Of a stretch of 36,334 nucleotides of DNA, positions 8,766-18,182 are shown in pieces. Positions within the stretch are counted from its first letter, which is position 1. The number at the start of each line of letters is the position of its first letter. Below the pieces are notes generated by a model. That model was not told where the DNA came from. It searched no databases and was given only the letters and a program-made list of their open reading frames with translations. The stretch comes from an uncultured Alphaproteobacteria bacterium (GTDB taxonomy: Bacteria; Pseudomonadota; Alphaproteobacteria; UBA9655), in NCBI GenBank assembly GCA_905479605.1, contig CAJQNC010000058.1, positions 1 to 36,334 of the forward strand, read 5' to 3'. A program made the position numbers and the translations under genes.

Positions 8766-10193
8766 ATGCTATATAAACTTATAAATTTGAGAGTTTCTCT
8801 CATTGCTATTAGCTTAGCTTTCTCAGCTCAGGCCGAGGTAGATGCTAGCGATAGTGTACGGTTGGAGAAATTTACAGCTGCAGTTGAGAGCTTTGATTCA
8901 GCACGCTCCCTCTATAAAGCCGAATCAGCTTTAAAGCTTGCAAAGTCACGTTCTGAGAAGTCGCAAGCCTTTATTCTCTTGGCAGAGGTCTACCTTGCTA
9001 ATGGTGAGATTCCCAAGGTATTGCTGTATTCGTTACTTTCCTTGATACAAGACCCTGAGGGACCGAACCATGAAAGGGCTTTGTCTTACATTCAGCAGGC
9101 GACAGGTGAAGAGAATTTCACTCTGAATTCAAAGCAAGAACTGCTGAATGGGTTAAACCACGCCATGGATAATACGACCAACCCCCGAAGGTTCCGGAAT
9201 CTCTTTGACTTAGCTACCGTTGTGGGTCTATTGCCAGAATTTCCAGTGAAAGATAGTCAAGTTCTAGCTTCAACCCCTGGAAACCCATTACAACTGTGTT
9301 TGGCTTTTGATGAGAATTACGCCCCTCATGCTGCAGTGACGATGCTTTCAGCTATGCTGAGTGCAGAACCAGAAACTCGTTATGAATTCACAGTGCTAGA
9401 GGATGCAGACTCGCCTATATCGGCTAAGAGTAAGCATAAGCTTTATTCACTCATTAATATGCTGGGGGGGAGTCAGTTTAGTTTGCAGTTCCGTTCCATC
9501 ACCAGTGAAATGCTGCCTGATGCCATTCGCAATAAAGATTGGGGTTGGCCACGTATTGTGTTTTTTAAACTTCTCATCCCAAGTATGTTTAGTAAGGCGG
9601 ATAGAGTTGTTTGGCTAGACTCTGACCTCATTGTTCGGGAAGACTTAACCCCGTTGTTTACTGCATCTATGGAAGGGAATTGGCTGCAGGGGACAAGGGA
9701 TATCCGGGCTGATAAGTATCTTGAAAAGCAAGGCTTATCCCCAGACCTGTGTTACGTGAATTGTGGAGTGCTTGTGATGAATACTCAAGCGATGCGGCGT
9801 GATCGCTCTGAGGGTGTATTCCACAAAGTATTTGTGGATGACCCAAGTTTAGTCGATAGGCTGCAATTCCCTGAACAAGATCTAATTGCAGATATTTATA
9901 AGGGGCGCATACAAGAAGTTGGCCAGCAAACAGTAATGAAGCCGGAAGAGACATCAGCCCACAGCCAGTGGAACTGGTTTGCTCAGAAACACCCTTCCAC
10001 AGAGTGGCAAAATATTAACCAGCACTTTGCCAGCATTATTCATATGGAAAGTGGTGATATTAAGCCCTGGAAAAAAGGAAGCTCACTGATTTGGTGGAGC
10101 CTGTATCCCAAGAAATCCAACGGAATTCAAAACCTATATTGGGCTTTGCGGGATATGGGGCCGTGGCCTGCTAGCTATACGAAGAGAAATTAA
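8766..10193 (+). CDS. Exported GT8-family glycosyltransferase, paralogue 5 of 5 (shorter N-terminal region)
   Basis: DxD in VVWLDSDLIVREDL; HMESGDIKPW; signal-peptide-like MLYKLINLRVSLIAISLAFSAQA; same C-terminal signature as the other four. Confidence 0.87.
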   Translation: MLYKLINLRVSLIAISLAFSAQAEVDASDSVRLEKFTAAVESFDSARSLYKAESALKLAKSRSEKSQAFILLAEVYLANGEIPKVLLYSLLSLIQDPEGPNHERALSYIQQATGEENFTLNSKQELLNGLNHAMDNTTNPRRFRNLFDLATVVGLLPEFPVKDSQVLASTPGNPLQLCLAFDENYAPHAAVTMLSAMLSAEPETRYEFTVLEDADSPISAKSKHKLYSLINMLGGSQFSLQFRSITSEMLPDAIRNKDWGWPRIVFFKLLIPSMFSKADRVVWLDSDLIVREDLTPLFTASMEGNWLQGTRDIRADKYLEKQGLSPDLCYVNCGVLVMNTQAMRRDRSEGVFHKVFVDDPSLVDRLQFPEQDLIADIYKGRIQEVGQQTVMKPEETSAHSQWNWFAQKHPSTEWQNINQHFASIIHMESGDIKPWKKGSSLIWWSLYPKKSNGIQNLYWALRDMGPWPASYTKRN

Positions 10194-10207
10194 CCCAGCT
10201 GTTAAGC

Positions 10208-11395
10208 TTAGGCTGCCACAGGAACCTCTTCCTGAAAGGCTTTCATTTTCCCACACAAGTTGTTCATGAACACGGCGAAAGCACCGTTAGACATGACGTT
10301 AAAGGCGGTAATGAATGGATCGAGTAGGATATAGAGGGTGATGATGAGCCCCACCATTTGAGCGTCAAAGCCAAAGTGTGTTTCAAGGAATGGTGTGACA
10401 ACCAGCATTCCGCCGCCGGGTACGGCGGCGACGCCGAATTTAGTGATGATATAAAATACTGAAAACATGAGGAAGGCTTCCATTCCCATGGGTGGTAGGC
10501 CGCTTACGGTATACACAGCAGCGATAAGCACAGGGGTTGTGATTGAATCCGCAATGAGGTTGATATTGGCTGTCGCGGGAATGACCAGCTGTACAAGTTT
10601 AGGGTTGTTGGTGTTCTTGCGAGCGGCTTCTAATGTGACGGGCATGGTGGCTGCACTCGAAATGGTAGAGAAGCCCACAAGGCCGGAAGACAAAGCAGTT
10701 TTGATGAGTTCAAAGGTGCGGCGAGGATTGCCATTTGCTGCGACGAAGTAACAAATTAGCATGGCCGTAAACATGCCTCCAATGATGATGAGGAGGATAG
10801 GTGCATAGTTAGCGAACATGTCACTCAAAGAATCGTCATGCTGAACTTTAATAAGAAAGCCTAAAATATAAACTGGCAAGATGGGGATAAAGATATGAGT
10901 CAGCCCCCATTGCAATTTTGTGCGGCACGTATCGATATATACTTTTAATTTCTCAGATCCCCAGAATGTACCCGCGATGCCCAGAAGTGTTCCGAGAATG
11001 AGCCCCACATCCGTGGTCATGAGTTGGGGGAGGGGGATGTGAAATAGTGGCTGTAAAGCACTATGATCGGCAGTTTGAGCAACGGTCTGAATAGCGCTTA
11101 AATCCGGCATGAAAAGGTTTCCAACGGCATACCCCATGCAGGTAACTATATAGTTTACCGTCACCACAGCACCTAACAGAATTAATACTAAGGCAGGAGC
11201 GCTGCGTTGAAAGGATAACAGTGATGAAGCAATGAAAATAAACACGACAAACGGAATTACAAATGTGAGGATGTCCTTGATCAAATAGCTGATGGCAAGG
11301 AGAGACTCTTGGATGGCTAGAGGAATAGCGTCACCAAATAGCGTAACCAGGGTTACGATAGCTAATAGTTTCAGAATCAGTCCAAACTCTTTCAT
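10208..11395 (-). CDS. Dicarboxylate/amino acid:cation symporter (DAACS/SDF family)
   Basis: Multi-TM protein with SGLVGFSTISSAATMPVTLEAARKN...PATANINLIADSI...GVAAVPGGG; ATG 11395 with GGAAGGAG site (ORF track start 11422). Confidence 0.9.
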   Translation of the reverse strand: MKEFGLILKLLAIVTLVTLFGDAIPLAIQESLLAISYLIKDILTFVIPFVVFIFIASSLLSFQRSAPALVLILLGAVVTVNYIVTCMGYAVGNLFMPDLSAIQTVAQTADHSALQPLFHIPLPQLMTTDVGLILGTLLGIAGTFWGSEKLKVYIDTCRTKLQWGLTHIFIPILPVYILGFLIKVQHDDSLSDMFANYAPILLIIIGGMFTAMLICYFVAANGNPRRTFELIKTALSSGLVGFSTISSAATMPVTLEAARKNTNNPKLVQLVIPATANINLIADSITTPVLIAAVYTVSGLPPMGMEAFLMFSVFYIITKFGVAAVPGGGMLVVTPFLETHFGFDAQMVGLIITLYILLDPFITAFNVMSNGAFAVFMNNLCGKMKAFQEEVPVAA

Positions 11396-11713
11396 GGAAA
11401 CAGGCTCCTTCCAAAAATTCAATTAGTCCTCCGTCGCTTAACCTTTGGTGGCAGAGGAAAAATCATTTAAAATCAAGCGCAATACTGCGTATCATTCAAC
11501 TATTCTTTATATATAGGGACTTTTTTCAAATTCACAAGTTGTTATTGAGTCATAAGGTTAATCATTTGATCAAGATAATAGATAGGCTCAATGATCAAAA
11601 GTAGGGTCAAGGCTTGTTTTACAAGTGTTTATATGGTTATACTTAACCCCATATTTTAAAAGAATGGATCGTTAAGATGGCACGGTTCATTCGTTTTCAA
11701 GCCATCGAAGGAC

Positions 11714-12592
11714 ATGAGTACTATGAAAATGAATTTTTTAATGGGGGTATCGTTGGCTGGTAGCCTATTGGCATCCACAGCCTCATTTGCAGCTGATGAT
11801 ACGGTTGTTGCCATTGTTGATGGGAAAAATATCACCTTTGAAGAAGTCATGAAGCAAAAAGACTCGCTTGGTAAAGAGCTTAAGGGAGTTCCTGAGGATA
11901 AGCTGTTTCCACTTCTGCAGAATAAAGTTGTGAATGATATTATAATTGAAAAAGCTGCTAAAGACTCCAATATTGCTGAGAAGGAAGAAGTCAAGAAAGC
12001 TTTGGAAATGATGACCCAACAGTTTCTTATTCAGGCGTTTTTGGCCGATAAGATCAAGGGCAGCATTGCAGATGGTGATGTGAAGAAAAAATATGAGGAT
12101 CTGGTTGCGAACTTCCCGGATGAGAAAGAGGCCAAGCTTCGTCACATCTTGGTCAGTGATAAGAGCAAAGCAGACCAAATTGTTAAGGCTTTGAAAAACC
12201 GGGTAGACTTTAAAAAGCTGGTTGATAAATCTGAAGATAAAGCAACTGCTAAGCGCGGTGGCGAAATCGGTTATATGGCTAAGTCTATGTTACCAAAAGA
12301 GATTTCTGACAAGATTTTCGAAGTGAAGGCTGGAGGATATACTCCTGAACCAGTCAAAACGGAGCTAGGTTGGCATATCTTCATGGTTGATGAGTATCGT
12401 GATGCCAAGCCACCTTCTTACGAAGAGTCAAAGGAAGAGCTTAAAACTTTGATGGCGGAAGAATCACTGATTTCCTTTATGAAGGGGCTTCGTGAAGAAG
12501 CAAATGTTCAGTTGATGGACAAAGATGGTAAGCCATTGCCAGAGCCTAAGGCTGAGGCGACACCTAAAGAAGAGAATTCGAAAAAATCCTAA
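11714..12592 (+). CDS. Exported parvulin-type peptidyl-prolyl cis-trans isomerase (PpiC/SurA-like foldase)
   Basis: Signal peptide MKMNFLMGVSLAGSLLASTASFAA; parvulin core KLRHILVSDKSKADQIVKAL...GGEIGYMAKSMLPKEISDKIFEVKAGGYTPEPVKTELGWHIFMV. Confidence 0.93.
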   Translation: MSTMKMNFLMGVSLAGSLLASTASFAADDTVVAIVDGKNITFEEVMKQKDSLGKELKGVPEDKLFPLLQNKVVNDIIIEKAAKDSNIAEKEEVKKALEMMTQQFLIQAFLADKIKGSIADGDVKKKYEDLVANFPDEKEAKLRHILVSDKSKADQIVKALKNRVDFKKLVDKSEDKATAKRGGEIGYMAKSMLPKEISDKIFEVKAGGYTPEPVKTELGWHIFMVDEYRDAKPPSYEESKEELKTLMAEESLISFMKGLREEANVQLMDKDGKPLPEPKAEATPKEENSKKS

Positions 12593-12606
12593 TACAATAA
12601 AGTAAG

Positions 12607-12640
12607 TCCGGCCCTAAGGGGCCGGAACTGTTAAAATCTA
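12607..12640 (+). terminator. Probable intrinsic terminator after the PPIase gene
   Basis: Perfect 8-bp stem TCCGGCCC-TAAG-GGGCCGGA (12607-12626) just after the stop at 12592; weak T tract. Confidence 0.6.
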
Positions 12641-12672
12641 TAGGGGGTAGTATAAAAAGTATAACACCAGTT

Positions 12673-12858
12673 TTGACTCTCGGTTTTACGTTTATAGGGT
12701 TTGCATACCCCTTGTTTGCCCATGAATCATGTGAAAAAGAGTATGTACACTGTGTGGATCCTTGCAGTCGTGAACACTATCCTACTGCGATTAAAGATTG
12801 CATTGTCAAGTGTGACAAGCACAAAAAAAATGTCATAAAAAACATGATGACTCTATAA
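12673..12858 (+). CDS. Small secreted Cys-rich hypothetical protein (61 aa)
   Basis: Hydrophobic leader LTLGFTFIGFAYPLFA then CEKEYVHCVDPCSREHYPTAIKDCIVKCDKHK; only a TTG start available, so the start is uncertain. Confidence 0.45.
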   Translation: MTLGFTFIGFAYPLFAHESCEKEYVHCVDPCSREHYPTAIKDCIVKCDKHKKNVIKNMMTL

Positions 12859-12859
12859 G

Positions 12860-13067
12860 CCCTCTGCGAAAGTCCGTCATGCTTGATGAGAGCTAGGATA
12901 CGTGACTCGTCACCCAGGCATACTGGGCTCCTCTACGTTCCCGGATGGCTTGTTTTATTTAAATCAGAGTATTATCGTTATTCCGGTGTTTGCGTTTGTC
13001 CGAGCTTACTCGAGTAACAAACGCAAACACTGGGATCTTGGGCCGAAAAGGTGATTTTTGCAGAGGG
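12860..13067. repeat. Intergenic element bounded by ~15-bp imperfect terminal inverted repeats (MITE/palindromic-repeat candidate)
   Basis: Left end CCCTCTGCGAAAGTC (12860-12874); right end GATTTTTGCAGAGGG (13053-13067), whose reverse complement is CCCTCTGCAAAAATC (13/15 match); internal palindromes and a 14-bp perfect stem. Confidence 0.5.
12983..13033. other. Long hairpin, possible bidirectional terminator between convergent genes
   Basis: GTGTTTGCGTTTGT (12986-12999) pairs perfectly with ACAAACGCAAACAC (13017-13030), extended by a G-T pair and two G-C pairs; nested CGAG-CTTA-CTCG in the loop. Confidence 0.7.
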
Positions 13068-13071
13068 TTCT

Positions 13072-15174
13072 CTACGTCTTTACAGGAACTTTGATATAGA
13101 AACGAGAGAACTCATTCGGTTCACTTTCGAGCCACAAGTCACCCTGATGCTGTTTGGTGAGGATCTCATAGCTTAGAGAAAGTCCTAGGCCAGTTCCTTT
13201 GCCTGTTTCCTTGGTTGTGAAAAATGGGTGAAAGATTTTCTTTTGCACAGATTTAGGAATGCCAGTGCCATTGTCTTCAATGGTAATCAGGATGCTATTC
13301 TTATCTTTTTTAGTGCGGATCAGTAGGATGGGGTCATAGCCATCCTTTTGGTTTTGTAGCTTTTCATACATGGCGTGGCAGGCGTTATTGGTAATATTTA
13401 GAAATACGCGCGAGAGATCTTGAGAAGACACTTTGACTTCAGGAAGAGAGGCATCTAAATCAGTTTGTATGTGTAAAGGAAACGTATTCTCTTTGCCGCA
13501 AAAACCAGCATAGGCAAGGTCTGCGGCTTCAGTAATCATCTTGTTCAGGTCAGAGTACTCAAACGTTCCATCACTGCCCCGAGCATGTGAAAGCATACTT
13601 TTCACAATTGAGTCAGCCCGGTTTGCGTGCTCGAGGACACGAGCCATATTATCGGCGACTTCTTTTATATGCGCTGCCTGTTCTGGGGTTAATCCCTTTT
13701 TTAGATCTTCTAATGACTCGATTGAGACATCCGTGAAATTGATGATGAAGTGGAGGGGGTTTTTAATCTCATGGGCAATGCCAGCGGTGAGGGCACCAAG
13801 GCTGGCCAGCTTTTCTTGTAATATAATTTGATCTTGGGCGATCTTCAGGTCATCTAAAGCTTTTTCAAGCTTCTTATTCTTTTTTTGAAGTTGTTGGGTC
13901 CGTAATTTCACGCGGGACTCCAAATCTTCCATCAGAGTTCTGTTTTCCCTAAAGATATTACTGACAATCGTAAACCACTCTGCCCATTGTTTGGGGAGGT
14001 CAGTGGGAGCACTCGGTTCACCTTTATTCTCCGTTTCTATGTGGTTTAGGAGCTTTTGTGCAGGAGAGATGAAATCTCGAGTCACAACGAAATATCCAAT
14101 TCCCACAACAAAGATAAGGCACAGGGCAATGATAAGTATATCTTCTAAGCCATGGATGACATCGCCCTCGAATAGAAAACGTGGCTTAGCGATATAGACG
14201 AGAGTCCATGGGGCAGAGGTAAGCTTGTGCATGTAAACCAGGTTGTCTTCCACTTGGAAAGTTTGACTAGGAGTGCTTTTCAGTTTGTTAATAATTTCCA
14301 GCCCGGCTGAGGATTCGAGAAAATGGTTGAGAGGCTCGTCGCGGTCTAAAGCGTTGTGGCCCAAGACATTGCCACCTTCATCAAACAGGATGAGATCCCC
14401 CGTGGGAATGTGGAAATTAGAGATGATGCGTTCAAATTCACTTAGCGCGATATCGATGGAAATAGTGCCTAAGTATTGACTATCTTGATACACAGGTGAA
14501 ATATTAGAGACAACATATCCCCGACTAAACCGGCTGCCATGGGTGCTACCATCTAGATAGGGAGGGCTCCATAAATTAAGGTGCTGCGGGTTTTGGGTTG
14601 GGCCAGCTTGCAGCAATAACCTGTCTTTACTAATGGCCTTATAATACTCTGGTTTGCTGGGTGGTACCCAAGGAAATAGACTTTGAAAGCCTTTTAAAGA
14701 ATCATAGTAAACCCATACGGATCCGTGTGTATGTTCAAATGCAACTTGGAAAGCAGAATTGAGGAGAAGAGCCATTTGTAGTTCATCAAGGGTCTCTTGG
14801 TCCATCTGCTCGAGTTGCCCATAACCTGCTAGGTTCCCCACACGGGCTTTTTCATCGGGTTTAAGTTTGAGTGAGTACATATCTTCACCCGGAAGTTGGC
14901 TTAAATACTTCCAAAGGGGAGAGCTCATATTGAAGTGTTTAATATAGTAAAGATATTGTTCGGCGGTTTCCCTTAATCCCTCTACATAGCCTTGAGTTGA
15001 TCGTGCACGTACATTGATGTTAGACGCATATTCATCTACCTGCGTTTCGAGATTATTGATAGTGTTACGTCGTTCTCGTAAATATTGTCCCCCTTCAATA
15101 GCTGAAGCAATTAAGATAAGGGCTATACAGGTGAGGTAGATGATTCGGTTATAGCTAGATCGAAACTGTTTCAT
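13072..15174 (-). CDS. Membrane sensor histidine kinase with extracytoplasmic sensor region
   Basis: N-terminal TM plus ~300 aa extracytoplasmic region, second TM (IIALCLIFVVGIGYFVV), HisKA H-box LGALTAGIAHEIKNPLHFIINF, HATPase motifs NACHAM, DNGTGIP, GKGTGLGLSLSYEI. Confidence 0.93.
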   Translation of the reverse strand: MKQFRSSYNRIIYLTCIALILIASAIEGGQYLRERRNTINNLETQVDEYASNINVRARSTQGYVEGLRETAEQYLYYIKHFNMSSPLWKYLSQLPGEDMYSLKLKPDEKARVGNLAGYGQLEQMDQETLDELQMALLLNSAFQVAFEHTHGSVWVYYDSLKGFQSLFPWVPPSKPEYYKAISKDRLLLQAGPTQNPQHLNLWSPPYLDGSTHGSRFSRGYVVSNISPVYQDSQYLGTISIDIALSEFERIISNFHIPTGDLILFDEGGNVLGHNALDRDEPLNHFLESSAGLEIINKLKSTPSQTFQVEDNLVYMHKLTSAPWTLVYIAKPRFLFEGDVIHGLEDILIIALCLIFVVGIGYFVVTRDFISPAQKLLNHIETENKGEPSAPTDLPKQWAEWFTIVSNIFRENRTLMEDLESRVKLRTQQLQKKNKKLEKALDDLKIAQDQIILQEKLASLGALTAGIAHEIKNPLHFIINFTDVSIESLEDLKKGLTPEQAAHIKEVADNMARVLEHANRADSIVKSMLSHARGSDGTFEYSDLNKMITEAADLAYAGFCGKENTFPLHIQTDLDASLPEVKVSSQDLSRVFLNITNNACHAMYEKLQNQKDGYDPILLIRTKKDKNSILITIEDNGTGIPKSVQKKIFHPFFTTKETGKGTGLGLSLSYEILTKQHQGDLWLESEPNEFSRFYIKVPVKT

Positions 15175-18020
15175 TTGGCTTTTTCCTCCAGCAATACTTC
15201 GAAATCATCAACCTGGGAAAGGTGGAGCTTTAGCTGATCTAAGCTAGGGGTGCTGGCCAGATCTTGGCTTGTGAAAACTATAAACGGTTCTTTAAAGTTT
15301 GTTCCTTCTACTTGCTTTATATATTTTTTCCGTAACTCTTGAAGCTTCTGAAAATCTTGTGCTTTGTAAAGCATCAATGCGTAATTCACGAGCAACTCAG
15401 GATCTTTCTCTTTTTGCTTGTCGAGGATAGCCCATAAACTATCAGCAGCTTTAGACCATTTTTCAGCTTTCCAATATAAGCCTGCTCGCATACGACTTGC
15501 CAAGTCAGAATCATCACTTTGAAGAAGTTTAAGAGCTGCGTCAAACATGCCTACATTTGCTAAAGCCTTAACCCTCAGGTATAAAAGCTTTTGCCTCTCG
15601 TCTGAGCTGAGCTTATGTTTGTCAGCAGCCTCTATCACTTTTAGGGCTTCAGCTGATTTCTTAGTCGCTAGCAATGCAATGGCATACTCTAATACTAACT
15701 TGGAATTGAAAGCTTCTGAGGATTCGTAGCGTTGACGGAGTGCAGCAACCGCTTGGTCAAAAAGGTCGAGTCGCTCTAAGTTTCGAGCTAACCCCACGAT
15801 TATCTCATCCCCATCTGGTCCGGGAGGTGTCAGGTTTTTAAAGCTTTCATAGAGGCTTATGGCAGTCACAGGACTAATCGAATGATGACTCTCATTAGCA
15901 AAGAGTTGTTGGAAAGTTTCAACCATGGATTTCTGCATCTCTCCAAATTCAGGAGAGTCTGGATGGTACTTTAGCGCAATAGCCATGGTGCTTAAAGCCT
16001 TCCTGAAGTCTCGATTGTCCAGATAGAGTTGACTTAAATCATTGAGAATCCGAATCTCTATATCGCTTCCTCGCCAACTATACCGCAGAGCCTCAAGGCG
16101 CTTTATAGCTTCACGAACGTCAATAAGAGCTGCATCCAAATCGCGATGAATCAGTTCTATCTCCGCCAGAGCTGCTGATTTGCCATCATGTCCCTCTGCG
16201 ACGTGGGTCAGGATAGTCTGAGCTTGACTGGATTCCTGTTGCTCTTCTGCAAGAAACGCTTTCAATAATTCATAATCTTGCTTTTGTGTGGTGGTAATAG
16301 GGGTGCTAGCCATGATGGCTTCTAATTTGGTCGCAAGTTCTACTTCGTTCTCTTTAAGGGCTGCCATCGAGCCATTGAGAGCCATCAACACCTTCAGATA
16401 AGGCGGAAGCTCATTGATGTGCTCATAATTGTCTGCAAATAGCTCTGTGCCAGCACCAGTTTGACCAAGCATATTGAGTGTGGCGCCTTTCCATAAATGT
16501 GTTTCCTTTATGGGGTCTAGTTCACGTGATGTTAGGTCATGAAGAGCGAGGCCAGCTTTATTCGATAAAAAGTATGCGACACTACGTAATGCTAAATACT
16601 GAGGGTCATGGATGAGTCCTGGTATATCGTCGCTTAGGATACGTAAGAGGCCTAGGGCTTCAACCCCATAGCCACGGGACAAATTGAAGCGGATGAGGTT
16701 ATAGTATGCCTTAATGCGGTTGCTCTGAGATGACGTTTTCGCGATTTCTCTTTCCAGCTGCATGCGAACATCTCCATAGCTATCCCCAAGGCGAACCCAT
16801 TTCTTAAAGTCTAGATATTTTACGTCTTCTTGAGCAATAAGGCTTTTTTCACGGTCACGCCGACTGGAGACCCTGAGACCTTTGGACCGTTTGAGTTGGA
16901 TAGAGTCGTCAGTAAAGCCCACTTGTAACTTTGGAGCTTGAGGAAGAATGACTACGCCTTGTAATGAAGGAGGAATCTTGAAATCTGCAAAGGAAACAGC
17001 AACTTCAAAGTGGCGACCTTCTTCCTCCAATGGGCATAATATAACCTGATCCCCGCGCCGTGGATCAGTGAAGGTATAGGAAAGGTTGGCATGGTTAGTC
17101 TTGATTTCGTAGAAAGGGTGCTGGTCATCCGTATATTTGAGTTCTCCTTTGAGGTCTGTGCGGTTGATTTTTTCGCTTGCAACATGATTCAGACTGAGTG
17201 TCACAATCCATTGGTTTTCTTTCTTAGATATATAAGCCAGCGTATCAAGTGATCGGTCAATTTCGAAGATGACCATTGATGAATCAAGGCGTTGTTCGAG
17301 TGTCCCAAAGCTGAGAAGTAGAGTCCCTTTGACTTCAATGGGGTGTGGATGGTTGAAAACAATCCAAAAGTATCCATCTCGTTCAAATGCGGCCATGGAA
17401 CGAGATTCAGGAAAAGTGAAAGTAAGCTGACTTTTTTCATTTGTTCCTGTGATTTCCAAGAGGCCGGAAGTGTCAGGAGTAGGGGTAATGGCAGCTTTCA
17501 TTTGGGGTGTATCTTTAGCTTTAGCTTGTGTTGGGGGTTTGGAGATTGTATTTCTTTGTGGTGGCAATGGAGGTCTGCCATCAGAGGCATTCTTTGTCTG
17601 ACCAAAATCCTCTTTCTGTTGTGTTGTTGAACGCTCAATTTGAGGGGAGGAGGCAGGTATCGCTTGTTTGTATTCAACAAAAACCCCATGTTTTTTCCGA
17701 GAGTGGCTTTCCAGAACGTAGGTTGGGGTTTTTAATTGAAGGGTTGTGGCCTCATTTAGAGGAGTGATCTGCAGGACAGAAAACCCCTTTGGGAGAAGAC
17801 CTTCGAGCTTTTTCTGATCGATGGTTCTTTTCGAATTAATGGTAATAGTGGTTGTGCTATTTTTAAATCCAAGTGAATAACTCGCATCTTTAGGAAGTGC
17901 GATTGACATATCAACTTCACCATTACCTTCATCACGAAATGTGATTGGTAAATCTTCAGCACACGCTAAATCAGTGCGGGTGAGGAATATAAAGCATAAT
18001 AAGATAAAGATATATTTCAC
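15171..18020 (-). CDS. Large exported TPR-repeat protein (~949 aa)
   Basis: GTG start at 18020 with AGGAGAACC site, in frame with the supplied ORF (18200), followed by signal peptide KYIFILLCFIFLTRTDLACA; helical TPR-like C-terminal half; stop overlaps the kinase start (ATGA). Confidence 0.75.
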   Translation of the reverse strand: MKYIFILLCFIFLTRTDLACAEDLPITFRDEGNGEVDMSIALPKDASYSLGFKNSTTTITINSKRTIDQKKLEGLLPKGFSVLQITPLNEATTLQLKTPTYVLESHSRKKHGVFVEYKQAIPASSPQIERSTTQQKEDFGQTKNASDGRPPLPPQRNTISKPPTQAKAKDTPQMKAAITPTPDTSGLLEITGTNEKSQLTFTFPESRSMAAFERDGYFWIVFNHPHPIEVKGTLLLSFGTLEQRLDSSMVIFEIDRSLDTLAYISKKENQWIVTLSLNHVASEKINRTDLKGELKYTDDQHPFYEIKTNHANLSYTFTDPRRGDQVILCPLEEEGRHFEVAVSFADFKIPPSLQGVVILPQAPKLQVGFTDDSIQLKRSKGLRVSSRRDREKSLIAQEDVKYLDFKKWVRLGDSYGDVRMQLEREIAKTSSQSNRIKAYYNLIRFNLSRGYGVEALGLLRILSDDIPGLIHDPQYLALRSVAYFLSNKAGLALHDLTSRELDPIKETHLWKGATLNMLGQTGAGTELFADNYEHINELPPYLKVLMALNGSMAALKENEVELATKLEAIMASTPITTTQKQDYELLKAFLAEEQQESSQAQTILTHVAEGHDGKSAALAEIELIHRDLDAALIDVREAIKRLEALRYSWRGSDIEIRILNDLSQLYLDNRDFRKALSTMAIALKYHPDSPEFGEMQKSMVETFQQLFANESHHSISPVTAISLYESFKNLTPPGPDGDEIIVGLARNLERLDLFDQAVAALRQRYESSEAFNSKLVLEYAIALLATKKSAEALKVIEAADKHKLSSDERQKLLYLRVKALANVGMFDAALKLLQSDDSDLASRMRAGLYWKAEKWSKAADSLWAILDKQKEKDPELLVNYALMLYKAQDFQKLQELRKKYIKQVEGTNFKEPFIVFTSQDLASTPSLDQLKLHLSQVDDFEVLLEEKAK

Positions 18021-18182
18021 GGTTTGGTTCTCCTGATGGGAGTCTAGCAAAGATATATATATTTGTTTAGATGAAGTTGGGAAAAATGTGAAGCCAATGT
18101 GGATTTGAGATTGAAGCTGATTGACCGCTGGGTCAGATTCTGCATCAATATATAACAAAAAATAACTCTGAGGAGCCAGGAA

